Source: Lichina pygmaea (Eukaryota > Ascomycota > Lichinomycetes > Lichinales > Lichinaceae). From it: DNA of 64,000 nt. This document shows positions 47,707 to 59,132 of the stretch, one piece after another; the first letter of the stretch is position 1; every line of letters starts with the position of its first letter. The notes beneath the pieces are model-generated. The model ran no database searches. It had not been told where the DNA came from and saw nothing but the letters and a program-made list of their open reading frames with translations. Location: positions 1,860,001 through 1,924,000 of the forward strand of contig OY730173.1 in assembly GCA_963422465.1 (NCBI GenBank), read 5' to 3'. The translations under genes and the position numbers were made by a program.

Positions 47707-48420
47707 ACTGTCGGCAGTTGTCCACGTGACCGAAATCGTACCGGTATCGGAGACGGTCGCGTGACACACCACCCCCTCCGGAGACGCCATACCCACTAGT
47801 CCCGCCCTCGTACCCGGCCTGACGCGCTAGGCCTACGTACGGTTCCTGACTGACTTCGTGATGGACTACGTTGCCCACTCGGAAGGAGAGAGATTAGAGG
47901 GCTGTCGCCTCTCTCGGAGACGGAGCCAGATGACCATGAAGATAGTACCGTACCGTACCGTGGGCGGTTGAGCTCAGCCGGTCGGAGATAGCTGAGCGGG
48001 AGGTGGCCATCTGAGGAGTGGGAGGTGGGCAACAGAGGAGCTGGCTGAGCGTACGATAAAGAGTCGCTCTGAGGGTCCTACGGAGAGAAGTCGTCCGACC
48101 GAGAGGGCGCCAGAGAGTGCTGCTCGTCCGTGTGTCTCTAGACATCTTCGACTGGTTGCTCCGAGGGGCTGGCCGTCTAGCTATCTACCGGGTTGTTCTG
48201 CTGCTTCTAGGGCACTGCCCTGTCGCTCTGTTGCTTGTTCCTGCTGGAGGACGAGACGCTTCAGACGTCTCCTAGCCCTATCGCCGATCGATTTTTCTCC
48301 TTTGGCGCGTGGTGGCCTTGAGTCGACCACGCCTTCTGGAGCACGTCTTTACTCCCGACAGACCGCTGCTGGGGCGCCTCTTTTCCCTAGAGTGGTCTTA
48401 CTCTGTGCGTAGGTTAGCAG
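47707..48420. repeat. Dispersed LTR-like repeat relic
   Basis: Shares TACTGTCGGC(A/G)GTT near 47705 with 58755-58767, and CTCCCGACAG followed by GGGGCGCC and CCTAGAGTGGT near 48350-48400 with 61225-61285. The order suggests one repeat of roughly 0.7 kb. A solo LTR is a possible explanation; no coding part is visible. Confidence 0.4.
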
Positions 48421-48604
48421 CTTGGCGTATCAGTACTTCCATAGGTACCGTACAGTACAGGCATGACATCACCAGTGTCCCTAATCATCGGGAGGTTCAA
48501 GGCAAGCATCGTGTACTCTAATTACCGTACTGTGTGCACGGTCTGTACTTGGCATTGCCTACAATCTGCAGTCTCGTGCTCACCTTGAGTCTGGCGTCGA
48601 CCTG

Positions 48605-48700
48605 GAGCTTGCCACTGCTTGCCACTGCCTTGGTCTGCCACTGAGTCGGCTTGCCGCTGCCCCCTGCTGCCTGTCACTGCCTGCCACTGCCAATGCCTTG
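48605..48700. repeat. Imperfect TGCCACTGCC minisatellite
   Basis: About nine imperfect units of a 9-11 bp motif (TGCCACTGCT, TGCCACTGCC, TGCCGCTGCC, TGTCACTGCC) run in tandem. Confidence 0.65.
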
Positions 48701-49829
48701 TGTCCGATGAACACAACCCATACCGGTACCGTACCGGTACCATGCACTTTGTGAATGCATACCGTACACTATGCACAAACAGCACGCAGCAATATGCGCC
48801 TGACGCCGTCACGGTAGATGCATTCATGGCTGACATCATCACTCATTGCTGACGCAATCATGGTAGACACAGTCAAAGTTGACGCAGTCGTGGTCAACAG
48901 CAAGCAATTGCGTCTCATCAGGCATATCATCACAGAAAATGCATGTTGGACAGGGATCTACTGGGTACTCAGTACACGTTCAAACAGATCGGTTTTCAAG
49001 CCTCGGCAGAACTGGTGAGTGGATTACAGACCGAAGAGAAGGACTCACTAGTACAACTCCTGGAACTTTTGCTGGTTGCTTATGTATTCATCCATCATAT
49101 TTTTTTCTTGGGCTCAGAGTACTTTGTCGTTGGTGATCGGCTTCGTTCAATGGCGTGGGGTTGTATGGAAGGACTTGTTTGGATGGCTTGTTTGCCAATG
49201 TGTGTGTCCATGCTGCCTGGCTTTATCTACCTGGAAAAGTTGAGGAGGCTCACATTGTTCGCTGCCGTCAGGCCTTTTGGCGGTGTTACAAGTAACGTGG
49301 CACTTGCTGGCTTTGACTGGGCCTGTTGACAGGAGGCTGCTGCTACGTACTCACCAATCAAGTCTCGCAGGTCGATGATGGGACGCACGGTTGGTGGATG
49401 CAGGTCTATGAAGGGCTCAGGCGGTCTGATGTATGTCTATGACAGAGAACCAAGGGAGCGCGGGCTAAAGTTGAAAGACGTGAGAATCTAGTGTTGGGTG
49501 TCGAAGATGTTTGCTGAACCTGGTTGCTGTCAGCCATGCCCATCCCTTTCTCCATTGGGGAAAACAAAAGTTGTTGCTCGTTCCCTTCGCCGAGTCGCGA
49601 TATCTTACCTGCTCTAGCCAGCATGGCGTACATCCACAGCAAGATCCGCAAGGACGTTTCACGCCATCTTCGACTGTTCAGAGGAGCTGCGGTGAGCCTC
49701 ACCCTCGGCGGCTCGGCTGCTCGGCGTTTCGGGCGGGTCGCCTCGTCGCCGCAGAAGCCCGACAAAACACCACCGCCTGTCGCTAGTCTCCAAAGTAAAT
49801 CGAGTCGGTTCCGCATCCAGGGACGCGCC

Positions 49830-50776
49830 CTACTGCAAAGTCCGCGCCAGATGATCTCCAGGCCGGGTGTTGTTCGGCATCGTGCCATGCACCTGAAGAT
49901 AGTGGCGCTTGCGTTGATCTGCGTTGTTTTGCGTCAGCCAAGCGCGCGACGGTGGATGCCAGGCCCCGTCGAGGAGCAGTGACAGGAGGACGGCGGACCT
50001 AGTCGGTGAAAGGAGCTGTCGCAGCCAGGAAAGTGGCATTGATACTGTCCAAATGTATTATGTGCTGCGGCGAATACGTCAGAATCGATTCTCGAGGCGC
50101 ACTCGACGCAGGGCCGCTCACTCTTTTTGTGCTTGGAGAGGGTCGACGACTACAGCTCATGCCACATCAGCCGGACCCTGTCCTATCCTCACCAATCCGA
50201 GGATGACCCACCTCGCCGAACCTCTTGTCGCAGCCGGGATAATCGCATTGCAGGGGCCGCTCCTTGGTATGGGTGCGAATGTGCATCGCTGCCAGGCCAG
50301 TCAGCACGTCGCAGCCTTTCGTGCCGGGGTCATAAGAGAACGGCGTCGTCAACGTTTCGGGATCCACACTCACTCAGGGCAGTCCCTTGCGCGAATTGCT
50401 TCCCGCATTCCTTGCACTTGTAGGGTTTCTCTCCCGTGTGGGTGCGCTCGTGCTGTCGCAGCGACAGCGTACTCGAGAACTCCTTGCCGCAGAGGCCGCA
50501 TCGAACGGATTTGTCTGGTTCGAACGAGGGCGCGAGATATCAGCAGCCCGTTCCAACGACGAGGTGGTCCTTCGAGCGTGGCCACCTACAGCCGGTGTGC
50601 ACTTGGATGTGCCTCTCGAGCTTCCCTCTCTGTCCAAAAGGCTGGGTCGATACCCGGGCGCACTCGGACCATCGGCAGTAGAAGCCTAGCTTCTTGGTGA
50701 GATGTTGCACGTGCGCGTCTTTGATGTGCTGTTGTAATGCCGCCGCGTCGGCGCAGACCACGCCACATTCGTGATG

Positions 50777-50819
<43 letters not shown>

Positions 50820-52144
50820 GGGCCGGTTTGGCCCGGGGTGGCGGTGACGGCCCATCGACAGACTGCCGAGGTCGAGCTCGGTGTCGAAGGTGTCGGGCAG
50901 TCGGGCGAGCGGCCCCACAGATTTGACAAGGCGGACGGCCGATCCGAGAAATGCGACGTCTGCAAATGCATGGACAGATCCGACGTGTCCTGGGCCACGA
51001 CGTCGCACGAGTCCCACTGGCAGTGCAGAGGGTTGGCCGGCACGTGGGCGCTCATGACGTGGTTCGCGAGGCCCTCGGGCCCGGCAACGGTCGAGGAGCA
51101 CTCGGACCAGCGGCAAGCCTGCGGCATCGCGCCGGCATCGTAGTGGACGTTCAGGAAGTGGTCCATGAGGTCGTTCGGATCCGTCGCCTGCTGGCAGTCG
51201 TCCCACTGACAAAGCGTCTGCTGCGGCCTCACGTGGCTGCGCTGGATGTGCTCGTCGAGGGCCGAGTAATCGAAGAACTGGCCGTCGCAGCCGTTGCCCC
51301 AATGGCAAGGCACCGGATCGCTCGCGTAGCCCGCCATCACGGACATGTCGTCACAGCCGTCGACAGGCGCCGCGTCGGCGTAGGCTCGGCTCGAAAAGAG
51401 GCCGCCGTTCGGGTCGGACAGATCGCACATCGCGGACGACGGACCAGGGAGGGCTCGCATCGCACAAGCAGCGTCGACGGCAGCATGACCGGCCATGGTC
51501 GGCGCGTACGACGCGGGGAGTGGGCCGTCCGAAGACGCACCGGGGACATCTGGCGTCGATTCCAGCGTCGTCGCCGGGGTGGCAGCCGGGCGCCATCGAT
51601 CCCGAAAGCAACCGACATCGACGCCGGCGAGATGGGCGCACTCGAGATCGAGGTTGGAGGCAAAGTGTTCGGGCGCGGGCTTCGACGTCGCGAGGAGCTG
51701 GTTCGCCGCGGCCTCGTCCTCGTCCGTCCAGGACTGCAGGCAGTTCATGTCGAAGCACGGCGGGGCGTAGTGCCGACAGTCGTCCTCGACACAGTCCGGT
51801 CTGGTGCACAGCTCGGCGTCATCGCAGTCTATAAAACCAATGCACGAGTCCACATTCGGTTGCTCGCATCGCTCGTCGTCGCAACAGTCGCTGCAGCTGT
51901 CCGACCAGGCCGAGTCGGACTCGTCGGCGTCGCGGGGCAGCAGCGCCTTCGGCGACTGGGACAGGTACGTCTGGAGGTCGGCCAGGGCCGTGATCGCACC
52001 TGTCTCGCGCGTCGAAGACCGTCGTGACGTCGACTTGCTGATGCCGCCAGAACTCTTCCGCGACCTCCTTCGATTCACATTCCTGGACTTGGGTGTGGCA
52101 TCCGTGGCGGTGCCGCTTCTCTCGGGGGAGAGCTGACTCTCCAT
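49830..52144 (-). CDS. Zap1/ZafA-like C2H2 zinc-finger transcription factor (zinc homeostasis)
   Basis: Predicted nuclear regulator of zinc-uptake genes. Six exons in transcript order: 50590-52144, 50374-50514, 50212-50288, 50122-50149, 49999-50064 and 49830-49918; 651 aa. The N-terminal half is Ser/Arg-rich and then Cys-rich ([20 protein letters not shown]). Tryptophan-containing C2H2 (CWCH2-type) fingers follow: [34 protein letters not shown] and [11 protein letters not shown], as in the zinc-sensing fingers of Zap1. The DNA-binding cluster follows ([79 protein letters not shown]). A 14-residue Gly run (GGC/CGG repeats, 50780-50818) interrupts the linker. The donor at 50589 restores the HTGYK linker. 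Identity as Zap1 rests on finger types and order; another C2H2 regulator is possible. Confidence 0.78.
50780..50818. repeat. (CCG)n trinucleotide repeat coding poly-glycine
   Basis: About 13 CCG/GCC units inside exon 1 of the Zap1-like gene, read on the minus strand as glycine codons. Confidence 0.9.
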
Positions 52145-53130
52145 TTTAGCGGATTGCACTGCCGGCTCAACAAGCGCCGAGACGGGTCATATACTCCTTG
52201 TTTGTGCGTGAGTAATGATGGCAGGGGGCCTCTGTGGTGACCGACAGGGTGGTGAGCCGTGGGGGGGGGGGGGGGGGGGGGGGAGGGGTTGGTGGGGGCG
52301 CCCTGGGCGTTTCCGACCGTGGCTGTCTTTGTCTCTCCTCTTTCTCCCGTGCGAGCTGACGCCAGCTTCACAACCGGTGTGCTGCGACTGCAGCGGTGGA
52401 TTCCACGGCCGTCGATGCTATCAGACACGCTAGGGACTGCTGTGCAGGAGAGTAACCACCAAGGGTCCCTAGAAGCCGCCGTCCGTCACGTGGTGTGGCT
52501 TGACCACGGCACACTTTTGTTTTTGACCGACGAGGATCTACCAGTACCTTACGTACGTACTCGTAGAGAAAAACCTTGCAAAGCTGCACCGGGATGTATA
52601 AGGAGCCACGAGACTCTGGATGACGTATTTCGTGGGTTCAAGATGTTCATAGCCTGGCGAGAATTGCTGGGCTGGTTCGTCTCGCACTACGATACCGGTA
52701 TACGGTAGCCGCGATAGACGCTCGTGGCGCCCCAAGCTGCCAGACCGTACTCGTACTCGTACGTACTCGTACAGTGTCACGACACAAGTCTGCGTACACC
52801 GCTACAACCCATCGACTGCTATCTTCTTAAGTAATGCGACAGAATCAGAGTTACGGCGACAGCAGCAGGTGATGATGTATTGATCCTCTGGACTAACCCG
52901 AGGTAGATAATGTATGCAGGTGTGCGCAGACTTGTGTCGTGCCACTGTACGTACGGTACGTACGTACGTATTACCGCATACCGGCATTCGTCATCCGAGA
53001 GGAACTTCCGTACGTGTGCAACGTACGAGGTACGTCACGATCGAGCGACTGTCCCTCGACCACACTCCTTTGGAGAAGCCTGTGCTTCGCTTTTCCGTTG
53101 TCCGCTCGCTCTCTGGATTCTCGTCTGGAT
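52145..53130. promoter_or_regulatory. Divergent intergenic region Zap1-like / small myristoylated protein
   Basis: About 1 kb, no gene recognised. It contains a 23-base G run (52261-52283) about 120 bp upstream of the Zap1-like start and several GTAC palindromes (52545-52560, 52740-52770, 52945-52975). Zap1-type genes are often autoregulated in fungi, but I see no clear zinc-responsive element. Confidence 0.45.
52261..52283 (+). repeat. Poly-G run (23 G)
   Basis: Twenty-three consecutive G residues, followed by AGGGG, in the upstream region of the Zap1-like gene. Confidence 0.9.
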
Positions 53131-53623
53131 ATGGGCAATCTCTGCGGAAAGGAGTCCAGCGATCCCTTTGCCCATCCTGGCAGGACCCTCGGCTCGGCGC
53201 CACCCCGGTCCGAAGGCACCTCGCGCCTGCCTGCCGGAGTAAGCAGTGCCGTTGGAGGGCCTGGGCGCACACTGGGCGGCAGTGGTCCCTCGGCCACGGA
53301 GGATGCGCGGAGAGCGGCGGCACAAGCGGCAGAGGTGCTGTAGATCCTTATCCCTTTCTCCTTCCCCTCCCTGTATCTTCGTGTTGCAGCCCTGCCTCGT
53401 TCTTCACCGTTCTTGGTTTCACAGCCGGCTGATATCCCCGTCCCTCATTCACCCCACACAGGAACGAGCGAGATCGAGTCACAATCAGGCCAAAGGGAAG
53501 CTAGGTCGAGACCTCGCGACGCAGAAGCAGCAGAGTCGCGTGGATACGTTGGGTCAAGCCAGTCGGCAGGAGCAGCAGTACCGCGATGCTGATGCCAACG
53601 CGACGGTCCGGAACTGGGACTGA
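53131..53623 (+). CDS. Small conserved fungal protein with N-myristoylation signal
   Basis: Two exons: 53131-53334 and 53462-53623, giving 121 aa. The N-terminus MGNLCGKESSDPF has Gly2 and Cys5, fitting dual N-myristoylation and S-palmitoylation and so membrane attachment. The middle carries GGPGRTLGGSG, with an earlier copy FAHPGRTLGSAPP. The C-terminal half is charged and helical (KGKLGRDLATQKQQSRVDTL; QEQQYRDADANATVRNWD). It resembles short fungal proteins of unknown function that keep MGNLCG and GGPGRTLGG, recalled from general knowledge rather than a search. The intron is 127 nt and keeps frame. Function unknown; a lipid-anchored adaptor is possible. Confidence 0.75.
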
Positions 53624-54334
53624 TACCGACAGGAACCAACCGTCTCCCTGAGGACGAGGAGGGTCTCGATAGAGCTAGGTTCGAGAAAATGACGACTGGT
53701 GACGAGTACACGATGTCCGTACGAAAGTTCTGTATGCAACGCCTTGGGAGACACTCGCTCGATCCGTCGGTCGGTTGATATCAGCAGCGATGGGGATACT
53801 CGCTGTTTGGGGCCGCGAGTGACGGGCTGGGGGAGCTACCCTTGAGCCGTGTACCAGTTTCACCAGGGATTTTCCCTTGGGAGTGGTGGGATTCTGATCG
53901 AAGCTGGCTTCGCGGGATTCTATAGGTTATGTAGATCGCAGCATCACCATCATCATCATCATCATCCATGGCGCATCTATTCGACGCGTGTTTGCTATTG
54001 CACTTTACGGCCATGGCACGGTAGGGGGGGCCGTGGAGGAGTAAGGACGGTAGGATCACGTGTTGGCAGTGCCGGGCGTACAGTACTGTAAGCACAATAC
54101 TTCCGTCAGTGCAGGTAGGATGAGATGTTAGTCAAAAGCATCAAACCCAAGACGAGCTTTGGAAAGGTAGAAGGCCGTTTCACGTGATTTTGAATTGTCA
54201 AAGTCGACAAAGAATTGAAGCTACGCATCGAAGAAGAGGATATATATTCATATGACTATATGTCATGAGTCATGCTTCTGGCGGGTGAGGCTCGCTTTTC
54301 TTCTTCTTCTTCGACGACAGATGATCCGGGTTGA
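53624..54334. other. Convergent intergenic region small protein / PRP5
   Basis: About 0.7 kb, no gene recognised. Contains a CAT/ATC repeat (about 53942-53970) and the PRP5 3' flank. Confidence 0.5.
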
Positions 54335-54724
54335 CTAGACGACGTTGTATCGTCCCGTGGCGGGCGCTCGGGCCTCGCTGTCCATGGCCGCGGCCGTGCC
54401 CTCCTTCAAGAGCCGCATCAGCTCGCGCATGGCGTTGGTCACCACCACCTCGGTGTCGCCTTCCACCAGGATGTACAGCTTTGCGTTCTCGCCCGGTCCC
54501 GGCTCCTTGCCGCCGGCGTAGTACGTGCCCTTGGTCGTGATGGACGTGCCCGTCGCTTCCAGGATCTTGGCCACGTTGGTCCGGTTCGTCACCGCCCATC
54601 GCGCTTTCTCTACGATACGGTCAGCGTAGACCTTCCAGCCGAACGAAGTGCATCGGAAAAGGTGACGCCCGATCGAGAAGGAAGCAAGGGGGAGAGAGAG
54701 AGAGGGAGAGAGAGAGAGGGAGAG

Positions 54725-54822
<98 letters not shown>

Positions 54823-57800
54823 AAGAGAGAAAGAAAAAAAAAATTGGGTCCCGACTCACGGGGAAAGTCATTGATCTCCAGCGTCGCGTGGAAGGCACCC
54901 GCATCCGGGCCCTTGTTGTCGATGGGCACGCCCGACCGCAGCTGCCCGGTCTTGTTGAGACGGATGTGGATGTCGGCCACGGCTTGACCGACCCGGTCCA
55001 GCGGGTTCTTCGATCCGGGCGCCGTCGACGGTGCAGGTTCGGTCCTGTGCACCGTGATCTTGCCGTCGAGATCGATGCCCTTGGGCACGCCCGGCAGGGG
55101 AGCGGGCGCGGCCGCCGCCTGGACGCTCGACGCCGCCTTCGCCACGATGTCGTCCGCCTTGTTCCCCGCCCCGCCCTTGTCTTCCTTCTCCTCCTCTCCC
55201 TCCTCGCCCGTCTTGTACGTCTTGCGTTCGCGGTTGCGGGCCGCGTCTCGTTCTTGGTCTAGCCGTTCCAGACCTTTGCCGCCGAAGCCGGAGCCGCTGA
55301 CCTTCTCCTTGCCGGTCTTGACCTTGTCGACGAAGGCCTCGACCATCTTCTGCACCGGCTCGGGCACCGGCTGCCCGCTCTGCCGAAGCGCCTTGGCGAT
55401 GTCGACCGAGTAGCGCTCCTGGTCTTCGGTCAGGAACGTCACCGCCGTCCCGGTGTTGCCGGCCCGGCCGGTGCGACCCGCTCGATGCACGTAGTCCTCG
55501 AGGTGGTTGGGCGCGTCGTAGTTGACCACCAGCTTCAGCTGTTTGACGTCCAGGCCGCGAGCCGCGACGGAGGTGGCGATGAGGATGGGCACGACGCCGG
55601 CCTTGAAGTCGTCGATGGTCGAGTTCCGGTCGACCTGGTCCTTGCCGCCGTGTATGGACATGCATGGGTACCCCTTGCGCAGCAGGTCCCGGAGGAGCGT
55701 GTCGGCCGACTCTTGTCGATCCACGAAGATCAATGTGCGCACGTCGTCGTCGGTCTGGTACAGCTCGCCCAGGAGCTCCAGCAGCCGGAGGAATTTCGAC
55801 TCGTCGGACCGTACCTCGACCGTCTGGGTGATCTCCGGCGCGACGACGCTGCGCCCGCCCACGACGATCTCGACCGGCTTCTGTAGCGTCTTCCGTGCCA
55901 GCGCCTCCATCTGACGGGGGAAGGTGGCCGAGAAGAGCACCGTCTGCTTGTTTGGCCGTATGTTGCCGATGATCTTCATGACCTGAGGCTCGAAGCCCAT
56001 GTCGAACATGCGGTCTGCCTCGTCGAGCACGACATACGTCACTCGTCTGAGGTTTGTCACGCGACCCGAATTGGCCGCCAGCAGGTCGATCATTCGACCG
56101 GGGGTGCAGACGATGATCTCGGCCCCTCGTTTCAGGTCCGCGATCTGGTCCTTGATCGGAGCTCCGCCGTACGCACATACAGCCTGTCGACGGTCAGCAT
56201 CTGACGATCGACGCTCCGAAAGGGATGTCGACTTGTGATTCCACGTACCCTTAGATTCAAGGCTTTTAGGAACGGTTTGCATTCCTTGTGGATCTGCGTT
56301 GCCAATTCTCGCGTTGGCGTCATGACCAGCCCGACAGGGCCGTCCAGTGGCTCGAGAGGCTTCTGATCTTTGATGTGACGGAACATTGGTAGCAGGAAGG
56401 CGATGGTCTTCCCGGAACCGGTCTTCGCAACACCAATCACGTCACGCCCGGACATGATGGCGGGGATTGCCTGGGCCTGGATCGCCGTGGGTTTCTCGTA
56501 GCCTAGATTGTGTATGACATGCAGCGCCTGGGCCCCTAGTCCGCATTGCGACCATTTCTGAACGGGCTTGGGAACTTCAACGCCCTGAGGGAGGCAGGTC
56601 AGCAGGACGAAAGGAGAGCTTGGCCGATAGAATGAAATGAAACGATACGAATAGGTTGAAAACGCCTATGCGGAGCGCGACGTACTCTGATCTTGATTCC
56701 TTCCAGCTCTAATCTCAGGTCGGCCGCCTCCTCCTCCGTCAAGGCGGCCAGCTCGGCTGGCTCGGTGTAGAATTTCTTCCGGAAGGCTTCGTAGTTCATC
56801 TTGGCATGGTTGACGGCCGGAATATCCTTCTTCTTTCGAGCCTTGCTCGCCATGGCGAGAATGTCGCCCGGATTGGCGTCGAGGGCGTTCAGGTTGACTT
56901 CGTCGTCGCCAAAGAGAGCTTCGGGTTGCTGCTGTGCCTGCTTGCTCTTCGGACCTGCGAACTTGGTCGACGAGTCTTTTCCGAAGCGAGCGGGGTCGGA
57001 GAGACCGGACATGAAGGCATCGAGGGCGTCGATGTCTTCGTCAGCCTCGTCTTGCCCCTGCGTTGGCGGCTCGGCTTCGACGGATCTGTCGGCTGGTTGG
57101 GCGACATCTTCGACGTCGGTCACGTGACCGTTCGCGTCGGCCATCTGGGTGTCGACAACAGCCGCCTGATCGGTCTGATGAGCAAGATTCTCGTTGTGAA
57201 GCCTCTCCTCACGTTTCTCGGCTGCCAATCGAGCGGCGGCGGCGGTCTCTTCTTCGGTGCCTGCAACTTGCATGTCGACATCGTCGTCATCTTCATCTTC
57301 GTCCCCGTTATCGGCGGCATTGACGTCCGAGGCCTTGGCTTTGGCATCCCCGTCGTCGATGGGCGGCGTCGGCAGCCTCTCGAGTTTCTTTCGCTTCGAT
57401 TCTTCTTCGCCCAATTCGAGGGCCCGCCTCGTCGGCCCTTTGTCGGCATCTGGGCCGGGTCTACCGCCGAGACCGAAGCCGCTGACGTTGCCCCTTGACT
57501 TGGGCAAGGCGGATACCGCAGCTAGACGGAGCAAGGAGCGATTAGACGCAAGACAAGAGCGTGTGAAGGAGCAAGTCGACTCACCATTCGACGGGTTTGG
57601 ACCAGCTGCGGACGTTTTGTCAGCCTTCACACCTGCACCTGAGGGAGTTGAGGTGGGGGCCGCTTTGGCGAGCCCTGGCACGGATATATCAGTCCCCAGC
57701 GTCGTCGGTGCTGCCGAGTTGGCGGTGGCCTTTCTGGCAATGGCTTTTGGGTCGAATTTGCCCGCGTACGGTTTTGAGCTGTCGTCTGGTTCCGGGGTCG

Positions 57801-58627
57801 ATGCCGACGGCTGCAACGCCGGGGATCCCGGAGATGCTGTGACCGCCGCGTTCGAGCCCGCTGCGCGCTTGTCGATGGCCTCTAGGAGGCTGCGAGTTCC
57901 GGCGGCACCTTGGAGCTCCTTCTGCTTCCGCTCGGCTAGATTTCTCTTCCATGCCTCCAACTTGGCTAATTTTTCGGCATTTCTTTCCTCTTTCGTCTGC
58001 ACAGGCGGCGGCGATGCTTTGGTAGGCTGCGACAGGCAATCATTAGAGTACGGCCCAGCATATATATCGCACAGCAGCAGGTCATCGGAGACGGAAGTAC
58101 CGTGTTGTTCTTAGCGCTGCTCGACCGCCTAACGTCTATATCTCGACCGTCACCACGTCGATTTGGCTGTTTCGAATCAGTAGAGCTGTCCCGTCGCCGT
58201 CGAGCCCTATCACGGGAGTCATCTCGCCTAGGTGGTCGGTGGTCTCGATCACGACTGCGGCGACGGCGACGGTCGAAGCTGCGATCCCTTATACCGTCAC
58301 GTTCTCTTGACCGCCGTCGGTCACGGGATCGGTCTCGTCGTCCAGGGCGGTACATGTCCTCGTCCCGTCGATCACGGCGACGGTGGCCACCACGGTCTCG
58401 ATATCGTTTCTGCTGTGGACGCCTGATCTCAGACTTGGACACCACTGCGCGCAAGTCACCCCAGGGCAAGCACTTACATCCAGGCTAGGAGAGCGGCTCC
58501 GGCGCCGAGGGCCTCCTCCGGCAGTACCTTTCCGATCCCGTTCGTAGCGATCATCTTCGTGGCGCGGTCGTTTCGAGGGATGACTTCCTGCAGGTGAGGG
58601 CGACGGTGAGCCCCGATGGCGAGCCAT
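54335..58627 (-). CDS. PRP5: DEAD-box pre-mRNA splicing helicase Prp5
   Basis: ATP-dependent RNA helicase that proofreads branch-site recognition and promotes U2 snRNP prespliceosome assembly. Seven exons in transcript order: 58478-58627, 58101-about 58427, 57585-58026, 56686-57521, 56249-56584, 54860-56183 and 54335-54609; about 1,229 aa. Seen: RS/RD-rich N-terminus ([20 protein letters not shown]); acidic linker; [20 protein letters not shown] typical of Prp5; Q-motif [15 protein letters not shown]; Walker [59 protein letters not shown]. The C-terminal domain ([35 protein letters not shown]) matches the Prp5/DDX46 KH-like end. Exon 2 has two in-frame acceptors six bases apart. The last intron (54610-54859) is almost filled by a (CT)n tract on the coding strand. 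Confidence 0.95.
54692..54815. repeat. Long (GA)n/(CT)n microsatellite inside a PRP5 intron
   Basis: About 120 bp of nearly pure GA repeats on the plus strand, so CT on the transcribed sense strand. It lies within the last PRP5 intron between donor (54859) and acceptor (54610). Confidence 0.95.
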
Positions 58628-58756
58628 GTCTCGCTCAGAACCTCTCTATACCTCCCACTCCCCAATATTTAGAGCCGTGGCGAAGCAGATCAATCACTCT
58701 CCTGGACCGTAGATGACGTTAGCCGTGTCCAAGGAGCAGCGTCTACTCGTAACTAC

Positions 58757-58967
58757 TGTCGGCGGTTTTTTTGGTGCCGCCTTCTTACCTAGTTTGGAGG
58801 CACGTGACAGGCACTAGCTGCCGGCCGCTGACATCGTGAGCAGCTAGCTTCTGCTAGGAGGACTACGAGTAGGAGGGCAAGGAGAGTGAGGATATAACGG
58901 AGGAGGATCCTCCCTTCTAGAGAGGTTAGCGGTGCTTGCGAGTTCGTCCGAGTCTACAGAGAGGTTA
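58757..58967. repeat. Repeat relic, left of the transposon
   Basis: Begins ACTGTCGGCGGTT, like the start of the repeat at 47707. It ends at the TA next to the left end of the transposon. Together with 61109-61290 it looks like one older repeat split by the transposon. Confidence 0.35.
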
Positions 58968-59007
58968 CCGTACCCGATCACATGACGGTCGTTATCAGAT
59001 AACGAGC
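58968..59007 (+). repeat. Left terminal inverted repeat of the pogo element
   Basis: Forty bases starting CCGTACCCGATCACATGACG. Inverse of 61069-61108 with four mismatches. Confidence 0.92.
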
Positions 59008-59132
59008 ACTCGACCGACTGATGACCTCCTCGACAATTTTTGGAATTACTCAACTACCAATAGTCAGAATCATCTCAGATTTGAGTATAAGATAGAGTAG
59101 CATATAGAGAACAGATATTGAGCGATAGAAAT

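Larger units (their letters stand above)
46931..49829. other. Repeat-bearing intergenic region between E2 and Zap1-like genes
   Basis: About 2.9 kb with no recognised gene. It contains the second copy of a dispersed repeat (47550-47700), a larger relic (47707-48420) related to sequence flanking the transposon at 58968-61108, imperfect TGCCACTGCC minisatellite units (about 48605-48700), and CGCAGTCGTGGT/GCAATCATGGT iterations (about 48845-48900). A 128-codon frame at 48943-49329 has no recognisable domain. Confidence 0.5.

Noticed and set aside
48943-49329. Plus-strand 128-codon frame with a hydrophobic segment
   Set aside because: No recognisable domain, no upstream exon, and surrounding sequence is repeat-rich.
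54335-54904. Minus-strand frame with a long Ser-Leu repeat
   Set aside because: The repeat is the translated CT microsatellite in the last PRP5 intron; splicing removes it.
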